Shown here: positions 16,885-25,236 of the stretch, in pieces
Numbering within the stretch: the first letter of the stretch is position 1
Layout: every line of letters starts with the position of its first letter
Source: Salinicoccus cyprini
GTDB lineage: Bacteria > Bacillota > Bacilli > Staphylococcales > Salinicoccaceae
Assembly: GCF_007713705.1 (NCBI RefSeq)
Contig: NZ_VMSJ01000003.1
Location: forward strand, 186,001-250,000
Reading direction: 5' to 3'
DNA length: 64,000 bases
Notes under the pieces: model-generated
Seen by the model: only the letters and a program-made list of their open reading frames with translations
What the model was told of the DNA's origin: nothing
The model's database searches: none
Translations under genes and position numbers: made by a program

Positions 16885-17322
16885 TCAGTTTGCGGTGATG
16901 GTCTCAAGCTTCTTCATCTGGTTATCAAGCACCTGTTTGACAATCGGTCTGGCCCCTTTTAAAATCAGTGCGTACCGTCTGCTCTCTGCGTCGAAATGGC
17001 TTTCCACCTGTACCCTCGTCTCTTCCGGTCCTTCTGGTTCCAGTCTGAATGATGATGTGATGATTCCCTGCTTGAGTGTCGTTTTCACTTCGATGAAGCG
17101 GTTCTCTTCATACTCGGTGATGGTCGAACGGAACTGATATGTCTTATTGAGTACTTTCATCATCGTTCTGAACTTCGTGCCCACTGCACGCTTGTCTTTC
17201 GTGTTATAGATGTTGCCTGCAAAAATCGGACTCCATTCCTTCAGCTTATCGTCATCGTTGACGACCGCAAATATCTGCTCGGGTGTTCCCTTGATCCGTT
17301 CATCATAAGTATAGAGTTCCAT
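16885..17322 (-). CDS. SRPBCC-fold protein (polyketide cyclase-like)
   Basis: This is a 145-residue protein with the helix-grip fold used to hold hydrophobic ligands. The N terminus has the typical IKGTPEQIFAVVNDDDKLKEWSP, the middle has paired strands (VGTKFRTMM, YQFRSTITEYEENRFIEV), and a long C-terminal helix ends the domain. It is the first gene of the minus-strand run that continues with the ABC exporter, so it may bind or sense a lipid-like cargo of that system; this is inference. GGAGATAACC precedes the start. Confidence 0.75.
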   Translation of the reverse strand: MELYTYDERIKGTPEQIFAVVNDDDKLKEWSPIFAGNIYNTKDKRAVGTKFRTMMKVLNKTYQFRSTITEYEENRFIEVKTTLKQGIITSSFRLEPEGPEETRVQVESHFDAESRRYALILKGARPIVKQVLDNQMKKLETITAN

Positions 17323-17471
17323 GGTTATCTCCCTTTTAAATGCTATGTAATTATTTTCTAAAATTTTAGATATTTGTTAAAAATTATACAGTTTTATTTT
17401 TGAATTTTCAATAATCATTGCGTTATTCATCATTAAAACGCTATTATTATAATAAAAAAAGAGGTGGTTGC

Positions 17472-17900
17472 ATGTTGAATATGAGCAGGGATCGGGACAT
17501 TGCCTACAGTGATATCAAACAACTGTACATGGGCAGTGGGGATACACCGTATGAAAATAGACTCGATGCATTGCATGAAGCCATCATCCGCTCCGATTAT
17601 CTGGTCACAGCATGGGATGGAGAAATGCTTGTCGGACTGCTCCGCTCTTCCGGAGACATGCAGTTCACTCAAGTCATTGCGGATTTTCTTGTGCATCCGG
17701 AGCATCATACGAAAGGCATCGCCTCGAAGCTGATGAATGCTTACATCAAGGACACTGCCGATGTGGAGAAGATCTACCTGTTCATGGACGATGGGCTGGC
17801 GAGTGCATTCACCAGAAACTGGCTCGTACATAAAGGATTCCGCATCATCAAGGATGGCGAGGACCTGTGCATCTACCTGAAACGCAATCTGGTCTCATGA
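17472..17900 (+). CDS. GNAT-family N-acetyltransferase
   Basis: This is a 142-residue acetyl-CoA-dependent acetyltransferase. The core has LVGLLRSSG, the strand-4 block FLVHPEHHTKGIASKLMNAYI that holds the Q/R-x-x-G-x-A pyrophosphate loop (here H-T-K-G-I-A), and a C-terminal FTRNWLVHKGFRI. GAGGTGG precedes ATG 17472. An earlier in-frame ATG at 17418 lies in the AT-rich promoter region and lacks a ribosome site. The substrate is not predictable. A TATAAT element sits near 17445. Confidence 0.8.
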   Translation: MLNMSRDRDIAYSDIKQLYMGSGDTPYENRLDALHEAIIRSDYLVTAWDGEMLVGLLRSSGDMQFTQVIADFLVHPEHHTKGIASKLMNAYIKDTADVEKIYLFMDDGLASAFTRNWLVHKGFRIIKDGEDLCIYLKRNLVS

Positions 17901-17905
17901 ACAAG

Positions 17906-17938
17906 AATAACCTGGAAGCTTCTGCTTCCAGGTTATTT
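17906..17938. terminator. Bidirectional terminator between GNAT and YitT genes
   Basis: AATAACCTGGAAGC pairs with GCTTCCAGGTTATT over a four-base loop. It lies between convergent genes and can serve both. Confidence 0.8.
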
Positions 17939-17941
17939 CGT

Positions 17942-18841
17942 CTATATGAAATAGTTGCCGAGCACACTGTTGACGTCGTGGACGACGACGAAGGCCTTCT
18001 CATCATACCGTCTGATGAGGCGCTTGAGACGGGTCAGCTGTGATTTATTGATGATGACATAGAGGATATCCTTATCCTCCTGCGTATAGAATCCGCGGCC
18101 ATTCATGATGGTTACACCGCGTCTGATTTCGCTGTTGATCATCTTGCCGAGCCGGTCCGGATGATCGGAGATGATGGTGATCGCTTTTTTGGGGTTCATC
18201 CCTTCGATGATGAAGTCCATGACCTTCATCGCGATATAGAGCGCAATGACAGTGAGCAGCACCTGCTCGAGTGTCATGACCGTGAGGCCGATGGTGATGA
18301 CCACCATATCGAAGAACATCAGTGCATAGGAGACATTGACGTCCATGTACTTGTTGACGAGACGGGCAAGAATCGTCGTGCCGGCAGTCGTCGCGCCGAT
18401 GCGGATGATCAGACCGATGCCGAGACCGACGAGTGCACCGCCGAATACGGTATTGATCAGTATCTCATCGGTCTGTATGCGCCACGTTTCCGTCAGCCAC
18501 AGGAAGAACGATGTCAGAAATACGACGACAATCGTATAGTACATCGCACGCCTGCTCAGAAACTTGAAACCGATCACGAGAAGTATCGAGTTCAGCACAA
18601 AGTTCGACACAGCCGGAGAAATATCGAACGCGTAGTAGAGAATAATTGCAAGGCCCGTGACGCCCCCCTCACCCAGATTGCCGGCGATCATGAACGAATT
18701 GACACCGATGGCAAAAATAAAAGACCCTATGATTACCGTAGCAATATTGATCAGGGTCTGCTGGGTGATTCCGGGACCGAATGCAAGCCTTTTTTTATCA
18801 AAATTGATGTTTTTGAGCCTTTTTCTGATCTGCACAATCAT
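17942..18841 (-). CDS. YitT-family membrane protein
   Basis: This is a 299-residue protein with five or six membrane helices (about residues 30-215) and a C-terminal cytoplasmic DUF2179 domain (GRGFYTQEDKDILYVII near residue 250). The helix block GNLGEGGVTGLAIILYY is typical of the family. Members are widespread in Firmicutes, often several per genome, and their transport or sensing role is not settled. ATG 18841 follows GAGGAGGCGG. It stands alone. Confidence 0.9.
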   Translation of the reverse strand: MIVQIRKRLKNINFDKKRLAFGPGITQQTLINIATVIIGSFIFAIGVNSFMIAGNLGEGGVTGLAIILYYAFDISPAVSNFVLNSILLVIGFKFLSRRAMYYTIVVVFLTSFFLWLTETWRIQTDEILINTVFGGALVGLGIGLIIRIGATTAGTTILARLVNKYMDVNVSYALMFFDMVVITIGLTVMTLEQVLLTVIALYIAMKVMDFIIEGMNPKKAITIISDHPDRLGKMINSEIRRGVTIMNGRGFYTQEDKDILYVIINKSQLTRLKRLIRRYDEKAFVVVHDVNSVLGNYFI

Positions 18842-18922
18842 CCGCCTCCTCGTTGTTTTTATTCCACCGATACATGATATACGATAAAGGGAAATTTTTC
18901 AACTTGAGTCAGTACACTGACA

Positions 18923-19816
18923 CTATTCCGCATGGCTCTCGGGCACATTGATCCTGATGCATGCCGGCACAAGCTCTATGTTCATGGATTCGAACGGCTG
19001 GGCGTCTCCATCGATATCCATCACCTCGAGACGGTCGGTATCAAGCGTCAGTTTCTGTGTCCGCATATAATGGACATTCTTATGCCTGGCAATTGTTCCA
19101 CGCAGGGCGGCAATGATGATTTCCACAATCTCCATCGGACCGGAAGGCGTGATGTTCAGTATGTGCAGATGATGGTCATCCACCCGCGCTTCCGGCAGCA
19201 GGCGCGCGAAACTGCCGACTGAGGAGGTATTCGACACGATGGTCAGTATGGAATCCTCCATCACCTTCTCCTCAGCAGTGTCTATCTCCACCCGGTACTT
19301 CTTCATTGTGAACAATGCACGCAGGCCGGCATACAGATAGGCAAAAATGCCAAATCGGTTTTTGACTTTTGAACTGACTTTTGTAAATGATTCCATGAAG
19401 TCACCGAGTGCAATGAGATAGGCGGCATGGCGATCATTGAATCTGATGACATCTATATCCATCTCCTTCTGCGGACTGGACAGGTTCTCGATGGCTTCGT
19501 TCATATCGAGCGGGAGCCCGAGCGCACGGACATAGTCGTTGACCGTTCCTGCCGGCAGTATCGACAGACTGGAACAAGAGCCGCATTCCACCATGCCGTC
19601 GATGATTTCACCGAGCGTGCCATCGCCGCCTGCAGAGACGATCAGATCGGCATAGTCGGAGACCTCTTTGGCGAGATCCTTCGCATCGGACCCATCCGTA
19701 TACAGCAGCTTCACATCGTATCCCTGTGCATGCAAGTTTCGTAGTACACCATACTCGATCGGCGGCTTTTTCTTCTTACCTGACTTCTTATTGATGATTA
19801 CAGCAGCTTGTTTCAT
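18923..19816 (-). CDS. Diacylglycerol kinase-like lipid kinase
   Basis: This 297-residue enzyme would phosphorylate diacylglycerol or a related lipid on the inner membrane face with ATP (DagK/YegS/BmrU family). The nucleotide loop SAGGDGTLGEI lies near residue 62. LPAGTVNDYVRALGLP follows and binds the nucleotide, and the C-terminal beta-sandwich contains DGDAQPFE near residue 272. GGGGGAGA precedes the ATG. DgkB-like proteins in this phylum recycle diacylglycerol from lipoteichoic acid synthesis; whether this paralogue does so is unknown. Confidence 0.88.
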   Translation of the reverse strand: MKQAAVIINKKSGKKKKPPIEYGVLRNLHAQGYDVKLLYTDGSDAKDLAKEVSDYADLIVSAGGDGTLGEIIDGMVECGSCSSLSILPAGTVNDYVRALGLPLDMNEAIENLSSPQKEMDIDVIRFNDRHAAYLIALGDFMESFTKVSSKVKNRFGIFAYLYAGLRALFTMKKYRVEIDTAEEKVMEDSILTIVSNTSSVGSFARLLPEARVDDHHLHILNITPSGPMEIVEIIIAALRGTIARHKNVHYMRTQKLTLDTDRLEVMDIDGDAQPFESMNIELVPACIRINVPESHAE

Positions 19817-19899
19817 AAGTCTCCCCCATCGATGAATGTATTTACACCATTCTATAGGAATGGCAGCCGTATGTCGATTAAACCATGCCCCAAATAAAA

Positions 19900-19922
19900 G
19901 ACATCCGGCAATGGCCGGATGT
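19900..19922 (-). terminator. GC-rich hairpin downstream of the DUF378 gene
   Basis: GACATCCGGC and GCCGGATGTC pair over a short loop with TTTTATTTG next on the minus strand, so it ends transcription of the gene at 19987-20388. Confidence 0.8.
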
Positions 19923-19986
19923 CCAAAATATAACTTTATTCTTTACGGAACCGTTAAATCCTAAAGAGATTCTGATACTGTGTTAA

Positions 19987-20388
19987 CTACACTCTGTCGG
20001 TATCGTCTGTTCTTCTGCGTGCAGTGGCATCATCGGTTGTTCTGTCATTGACAGTGCCGTCAGTGCGGGTGTTCTCTTCATTTTCAAGAACAGGTCTTGT
20101 GCCTGGTGTATCATCTGCTGTTCTGTGGGTTGCCGGATCGGCAGCCGGCTTGTGATTCACATCATCATGATGCGCTTCACGACGTGCGCCATCATCCGTA
20201 ATCATGCCGAAGAATTTCAGGCAGTAGAGTGCTGCAAGACCGACAAGGATGTAGACGACTTTGGAGAGGATGGCATCCTGTCCTCCAAATATGGAAGCAA
20301 CGAGATCAAATTCGAACAGTCCGACCAGGAGCCAGTTGAGCCCACCGACAATTAGAAGTACGAGTGCAAGAATATCCAATGCTTTCAT
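19987..20388 (-). CDS. DUF378 membrane protein with long hydrophilic tail
   Basis: This is a 133-residue protein. The first 65 residues form the DUF378 unit, two membrane helices with LALVLLIVGGLNWLLVGLF and YILVGLAALYCLKFFG. The remaining half is a disordered tail rich in Asp, Thr, Arg and His, with repeats such as RRTDDTD. Most DUF378 proteins end soon after the second helix, so the tail is the unusual part and may suit a high-salt cytoplasm or bind partners. AAAGGAGAG precedes the ATG. Function of DUF378 is not known. Confidence 0.8.
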   Translation of the reverse strand: MKALDILALVLLIVGGLNWLLVGLFEFDLVASIFGGQDAILSKVVYILVGLAALYCLKFFGMITDDGARREAHHDDVNHKPAADPATHRTADDTPGTRPVLENEENTRTDGTVNDRTTDDATARRRTDDTDRV

Positions 20389-20479
20389 GTGCTCTCTCCT
20401 TTCTTGTCTTTACTAGTCCTTATGTTCCCTCTATGTGAGTGGGTAAACATGCGCTGTCATGTCTTCGGATATAAAAAAT

Positions 20480-20501
20480 GGCCCCGGATTCGACCGGGAC
20501 C
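20480..20501 (-). terminator. Intrinsic terminator after amidohydrolase gene
   Basis: On the minus strand GGTCCCGG pairs with CCGGGGCC and is followed by ATTTTTTAT, 4 bp after the amidohydrolase stop codon. Confidence 0.85.
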
Positions 20502-20505
20502 CCCT

Positions 20506-21741
20506 CTAAGCATCCATTCTATTTTTGTAGACTGTGCCTGCCTTGGCGACAACCTGGATATTATCATTGTCCTTCAGAGCGCCGATGTTCTCGAGTGGAT
20601 TCTCCTTTGAGAAGATGAAGTCGGCAACGTAGCCTTCCTTGACCAGCCCGATATCCGTATAGCCCATGCATTCGGCCGCCGTCTTTGTGGAAGCGACGAT
20701 GGCGTCACTCGGCGTCATGCCGCATTCGACCATCAGTTCCAGTTCGCGCAGGTTTGTACCGTGCTTAAACACACCGGCATCCGTACCCATGGCAATCTTG
20801 ACGCCCGCCTTATAGGCACGTGTGAAGCTTTCCTTGTGGATTTCAATGACTTCCTCGGACTTCTGTACTGCCGTCTTCGACATGCCGAGCTCTTCGGCAA
20901 ATTCGAGTACCGATACAGGCGCGAGCAGTGTCGGCACGAGGTATGTACCCTGATCCTTCATCATGCCGCACACTTCATCATCGAGGAAGATGCCGTGCTC
21001 GATGGAATGGATGCCCGCTTCAATGCACTGTCTGACACCTTCCAGGCCTTGGGCGTGTGCCATCACTTTGACACCATTTCTGAACTTCGCCTCCTCGACA
21101 ATGACTTTCAGTTCTTCAAGTGAGAACTGGGTGAACTTCGGATGGTCGGTCGGGCTCGATACTCCACCTGTCGCGTGTACTTTGATGATGTCTGCACCGG
21201 CCCGGAGCATTTCACGCGTCTTCTTGCGTACTTCCTCCACGCCATCACAGATGCCATGCGGCATGCCCGGATGCGCCTGGATGAGGTCCGTCACGACGCC
21301 GGAATAGTTGTAGCCGTCGCCATGCCCCCCTGTGATTGTCAGTGCATTGACACTGATCTGCATGCGCGGCCCTTTGACCAGGCCATCCTCGATCGCCTTC
21401 TTCAGTCCGAGGTCGCTGCCAAGCGCATCCCTTACCGTCGTCACACCTGCATTCAGCGTGCGGTTGAGGTATTCCATCGCCGCGTAGAAGTTGTAGGAGA
21501 AAGGTGTCACAAGCCGCTCTTCCACTGGTTTGAATTCCGTCATCATGTGGACGTGCGTATCGATCATGCCCGGGAGCATGTACTGCCCCTGACCGTCCAG
21601 CACTTGTGCATTTTCCGCTTCCGATTCATCTGCACCGATCGTCTTGAAACGTCCGTCTTCAATCAGGACATTCGTGCTGCTGACCAGTTCAGAACCTGTA
21701 CCATCAATCAGATTGACATTTTTAATGAATAGTTTTTCCAT
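20506..21741 (-). CDS. Metal-dependent amidohydrolase
   Basis: This is a 411-residue cytoplasmic TIM-barrel hydrolase. Metal ligands are visible as HVHMM near residue 60, the Lys/His pair in IIKVHATGG, HAQG and HSIEHG in the middle, and TDAG late. The closest groups are Xaa-Pro dipeptidase-like and imidazolonepropionase-like amidohydrolases, so a dipeptide, lactam or cyclic amide substrate is plausible. AGGAG before ATG 21741 decides the start over an in-frame GTG nine bases earlier. It follows the transporter gene by 22 bp on the same strand, so the pair probably imports and cleaves one compound. Confidence 0.85.
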   Translation of the reverse strand: MEKLFIKNVNLIDGTGSELVSSTNVLIEDGRFKTIGADESEAENAQVLDGQGQYMLPGMIDTHVHMMTEFKPVEERLVTPFSYNFYAAMEYLNRTLNAGVTTVRDALGSDLGLKKAIEDGLVKGPRMQISVNALTITGGHGDGYNYSGVVTDLIQAHPGMPHGICDGVEEVRKKTREMLRAGADIIKVHATGGVSSPTDHPKFTQFSLEELKVIVEEAKFRNGVKVMAHAQGLEGVRQCIEAGIHSIEHGIFLDDEVCGMMKDQGTYLVPTLLAPVSVLEFAEELGMSKTAVQKSEEVIEIHKESFTRAYKAGVKIAMGTDAGVFKHGTNLRELELMVECGMTPSDAIVASTKTAAECMGYTDIGLVKEGYVADFIFSKENPLENIGALKDNDNIQVVAKAGTVYKNRMDA

Positions 21742-21763
21742 TTTCTCCACTCCTAGTTTGTTT

Positions 21764-22915
21764 TTAGATCAGACTCATGATGAAGCTTGCGATGAAGACT
21801 GAAGCAACTGTAACCGTTACAAATCCACCAATCAGCATTGGTGTCACGAGTTCCTGGAATAGTGCATTTTCATCTTCCAGGTTGTCCGTTTCACTTCTGG
21901 CCACTTCCTCACAGATCAGGTAGTCGCCAGGAAACCCGATCAATGCGGTGAGTGCCACCGGAATGCCTTTATATGGGTGCCAGCCGACCAGTTTGGATGC
22001 GATGAAGCCACCCGTGATGATCCCGACTATGCCGAGCCCAAGAATGGCCCCGACAGCAGGAATGTTCGTCAGCGCGTCATTCGGCGTGATGCCACCCATT
22101 GAACCAATAATAACAAATATCAGGGCAACCATCATGAAGCTGAATGAATTGGCGGACTCGAGTGCACTTTTCGGCAGCAGGTTCGTATTCAGGGCAAGAA
22201 TACCGAACAGCAGGCAGAAGAGTGTATAGTGGATGCCCGTAACGTCTCCGAGAAGGATGCCGAACATGCCGAGGAGGAAGATGACAAACAGCTTGATCGT
22301 ATTGTTCTTCATCAGACTGAATCGTGATAGTCCCCTCTCCTCCTCGAAACCGACGCTGTCGGATCCCGTCGTGCTTTTATTTTTCATATATGCACGGCCG
22401 TACCGCTTCATGAAGAATGTGGACAGCGGCATCCCGATGACCCCCTGGAATGCCTGTACAAGCACGGGGACGACAATCAGGCTCGTCATTCCAAGGTTCG
22501 TCAGTGTCTCATTGGTGATCAGCAGGGCAACGACGCCGCCCGATAGCGGACCGATGCCACTTGCAGCCGTAGTAAAGTCGAACATGAGTGTGACGAGTGT
22601 AAGCACCAGCGTCAGTGCCCCCACCAGTCCGGATAGTGCGATGATGACGGCACGCCACTGCATTTTCAGAATGGAAAAACGCATGAGCGTACCCATATGT
22701 ACAATCAGAGGGCCGATCAGTATTGCACCCAGCGCCGGAAGTGTGGAGAGTTCAAGAATATTTTCCGGAAATATTCCTATCCATGTAAGTATCAGAAAGC
22801 CAAGCATTGCGGTCAGCAGCATCGGAACTCTGGCCCGGGTCAGGACCGAGAGGAGTTCTCCAAATGCAATCAGCGCAAATATCATGACCGTCGCAACGAT
22901 GGGTTCTTGCAGCAT
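21764..22915 (-). CDS. Multi-pass membrane transporter of unknown substrate
   Basis: This is a 383-residue protein with about ten membrane helices. Conserved-looking loops include a PLSGGVVALLITNETLTN segment near residue 120 and SMGGITPNDALTN near residue 270, which could be re-entrant substrate sites. AGGAGG precedes the ATG. I cannot assign the family with certainty; it has the look of a secondary carboxylate or amino-acid carrier. The amidohydrolase 22 bp downstream suggests that the solute is the substrate of that enzyme or its product. Confidence 0.6.
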   Translation of the reverse strand: MLQEPIVATVMIFALIAFGELLSVLTRARVPMLLTAMLGFLILTWIGIFPENILELSTLPALGAILIGPLIVHMGTLMRFSILKMQWRAVIIALSGLVGALTLVLTLVTLMFDFTTAASGIGPLSGGVVALLITNETLTNLGMTSLIVVPVLVQAFQGVIGMPLSTFFMKRYGRAYMKNKSTTGSDSVGFEEERGLSRFSLMKNNTIKLFVIFLLGMFGILLGDVTGIHYTLFCLLFGILALNTNLLPKSALESANSFSFMMVALIFVIIGSMGGITPNDALTNIPAVGAILGLGIVGIITGGFIASKLVGWHPYKGIPVALTALIGFPGDYLICEEVARSETDNLEDENALFQELVTPMLIGGFVTVTVASVFIASFIMSLI

Positions 22916-23031
22916 GATTAATTCCTCCTGAATATTTATGATGTACGTAAGTATAAGCCTTGACGGTCATAAAGGAAAGATGTTTTCTGAAAAAATAGAT
23001 GATTCTGATAATGAATGCGTTTTCATTAAAT

Positions 23032-23058
23032 AAGGGAGGCACGCAGTGTGCCCCCCTT
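23032..23058 (-). terminator. Hairpin terminator of the pyruvate-kinase-like gene
   Basis: AAGGGAGGCAC and GTGCCCCCCTT pair with one wobble over a five-base loop. On the minus strand it follows the stop codon by 11 bp and is succeeded by TTATTTAATG. Confidence 0.7.
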
Positions 23059-23068
23059 AAAATATACT

Positions 23069-24574
23069 CTATTCCTTTGTATCGAAGGTATTCCGGGCAA
23101 TGCTGAGTGATCGGAGCATTGCGGTCTTCTTGTAGTGGTGATCCTCGAATTTGCCGAGAATGTCGGAAACCACCTGCACACCGTCCGCAATATATTCACC
23201 CTTGTTCAGCATGATGCACTCGGTTCTTGAACCGGCGACAACGTCTGATATTTCAGAGCGTGTCGGTATGCCTGTCTTCACCAGCGATTCGACGACCTGC
23301 GTCGCCCAGATGACCGGCACATGTGCCGCTTCACAGATCCATAGCACCTCTTCCTGTATTTCCGACAGCCGCTCGTAGCCGATTTCAACAGCCAGATCAC
23401 CACGTGCCAGCATGACACCGAACGGCCGTGCACCAGCTGCACGCTGGATGATATCCGGCAGGTTCCTGATGCCTTCAGGCGTTTCGATCTTTGCGATGAT
23501 CGGCATATCCTGCTTCTCTTTGGTGAGCCGTTCTCCGAGTGCCGATTCTATCATGTCGATATCCTCCATATCCTTGATGAAGGAAAATGCGATAGCGTCC
23601 GCATGCTGTGCCGCGAAGTCGAGGTCCTTATAATCCTTTTCCGTCAGAACTGGCAGCTTGAAATCAAGATCAGGCAAGTTGATGCCCTTTTCGGTCTTGA
23701 CCTTCACTCCGCCTTCCTTCACCGTGCGGGTGACTTCGCATATGACGCCCTGATCGACCCTTTCCTGTGCTTTTGCTTCAATATGGCCGTCATCCATCTT
23801 GATGTTCTGCCCGACTTCGACTTTACCGATCATCTCCGGCACGGAAGTATTGAGTGCAATCTCGATATCTTTCGGCAGTGTCATCGATGTATCGCCTGAG
23901 AGCAGAAACCGTTCGCCGACATCAAGCTTCGGGCTGCGTTTTGATGTCAGAAGGTGCATGGTTCTTATTTTCGGTCCGCTGATATCCATCAGAATCCGGC
24001 AGGACAGCCCGGTTTCATCCGCCGCCTTCCTGATGTTTTCGATCATGGCGGACCATACCGATGCATCATCATGCGCGCAGTTGATGCGTGCCATGTTCAT
24101 GCCCGACTCCACCAGCTGCCTGACCAATTTATAGTTCTGCCCCGCTTCAGACGGCATCGTCACAAGTACGCGTGTATCCCGGTCTTCATGGGCGGGCCCG
24201 AAAATCTCATCCGAATTTTTTCTGAGTGCCTGGTTACGCTCGAGAAAAGAATCGGAGGAGCGGTAGTCGATATCCCCGACGTCTGCGTCTGCAATATAGC
24301 CGAGCGTGCGGACGACCGCATTCAGTGTGCCCATCACGTCCGCTTCCAGGCGGCCGAGTGATGACAGCCCCCATGGAATGAGCTTTTCCTGCAAAGCCCG
24401 CATATCTTTTCTGCGAAATGCCATATAGTAGGCCAGATTTCTGGCACTGTTACTGTACGCTTCCCTTATGCCGTCCCTGTTCCATTCACTGAAGAGGTCG
24501 TCCCCCTCCTGTCTGACCGATGCCCGGACATCCATGACTTCATCGAGCAGCGGCTGTGCGTTCTTCCTGTCCAT
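23069..24574 (-). CDS. Pyruvate-kinase-like enzyme with N-terminal extension
   Basis: This is a 501-residue protein. About 130 N-terminal residues are helical and unlike pyruvate kinase. The catalytic barrel follows, with MDISGPKIRT (phosphate and metal site), AFSFIKDMEDI, the catalytic segment IIAKIETPEG, and ARGDLAVEI and ATQVVESLV. It ends soon after the barrel, so the C-terminal allosteric domain of ordinary Pyk is absent. The usual NXXR region reads NCAHDD. Such proteins are annotated pyruvate kinases in several bacteria but may act on other phosphoenol substrates. GAGGTG before ATG 24574 sets the start. It is not beside pfkA, where the main pyk usually lies in this family. Confidence 0.8.
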   Translation of the reverse strand: MDRKNAQPLLDEVMDVRASVRQEGDDLFSEWNRDGIREAYSNSARNLAYYMAFRRKDMRALQEKLIPWGLSSLGRLEADVMGTLNAVVRTLGYIADADVGDIDYRSSDSFLERNQALRKNSDEIFGPAHEDRDTRVLVTMPSEAGQNYKLVRQLVESGMNMARINCAHDDASVWSAMIENIRKAADETGLSCRILMDISGPKIRTMHLLTSKRSPKLDVGERFLLSGDTSMTLPKDIEIALNTSVPEMIGKVEVGQNIKMDDGHIEAKAQERVDQGVICEVTRTVKEGGVKVKTEKGINLPDLDFKLPVLTEKDYKDLDFAAQHADAIAFSFIKDMEDIDMIESALGERLTKEKQDMPIIAKIETPEGIRNLPDIIQRAAGARPFGVMLARGDLAVEIGYERLSEIQEEVLWICEAAHVPVIWATQVVESLVKTGIPTRSEISDVVAGSRTECIMLNKGEYIADGVQVVSDILGKFEDHHYKKTAMLRSLSIARNTFDTKE

Positions 24575-24647
24575 CCGTTTCACCTCATTTGCATGATTTC
24601 TTCATAGTACAGTAGTCTATACCCGCTCAACGGAAATCTACCATGAT

Positions 24648-24685
24648 AAAAAAGCGCCCTCGGACCATGAAAGGTCCGAAAGCGC
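24648..24685 (-). terminator. Intrinsic terminator
   Basis: GCGCCCTCGGACC pairs with GGTCCGAAAGCGC with one internal mismatch, and on the minus strand it is followed by TTTTTT. It ends the small membrane protein gene at 24692. Confidence 0.85.
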
Positions 24686-24691
24686 CGAATT

Positions 24692-25102
24692 TTACATTCC
24701 CAGTCTGAACATCAGGTGCAGGGCTTCAAGGTAGCCGATATGAAGGATCACCCACAGTGTGAATCCGATGTAGCCATAGAGTTCAAGATCCTGGACCGAA
24801 AGTGCCGACAGTATGAAATAGAGCAGTGTCGTCACTGCTCCGATTGTCACCATGCCGGGCATATAGAGGTTTTTCTTGTAGACGTACAACCATTTGAGCA
24901 CCGTGGCCAGAATGACGGATACTGCCAGATGAAGCAATACCTCAAGAACGATGCCAAAGCTGCCGCCATAGACAAAATCCACATTCAGAAGCAGTGTCGC
25001 AAGTTCCATCTCTGCTGCAAATTCAACATACGCGCATACCAGTAAAAGCAGCATGCCGGAAATGACGCCGGTCACAAGACCGGATGTTATAATTTTTCCC
25101 AT
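24692..25102 (-). CDS. Four-helix membrane protein of unknown function
   Basis: This is a 136-residue protein with four predicted helices (about residues 5-30, 45-68, 78-100 and 108-130) and short loops; one loop is basic (YVYKKN). There is no motif I recognise. It stands alone with its own terminator, divergent from helD. Confidence 0.65.
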   Translation of the reverse strand: MGKIITSGLVTGVISGMLLLLVCAYVEFAAEMELATLLLNVDFVYGGSFGIVLEVLLHLAVSVILATVLKWLYVYKKNLYMPGMVTIGAVTTLLYFILSALSVQDLELYGYIGFTLWVILHIGYLEALHLMFRLGM

Positions 25103-25236
25103 GGTCGCTATCCTTTAGCAATGATTATTTCCGTTATTTTCACACTTCCATTATAGCATATGGCATATCTGAATTTAAGTCTGTTAAAAATGCATGAATG
25201 CATATATGATAAGTGTCAGGTCAAAGGAGGATCCCA

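Noticed and set aside
18161-18877. 238-codon + strand frame, Asp/His-rich
   Set aside because: It is the antisense shadow of the YitT gene. Such long shadow frames are common in this G+C range.
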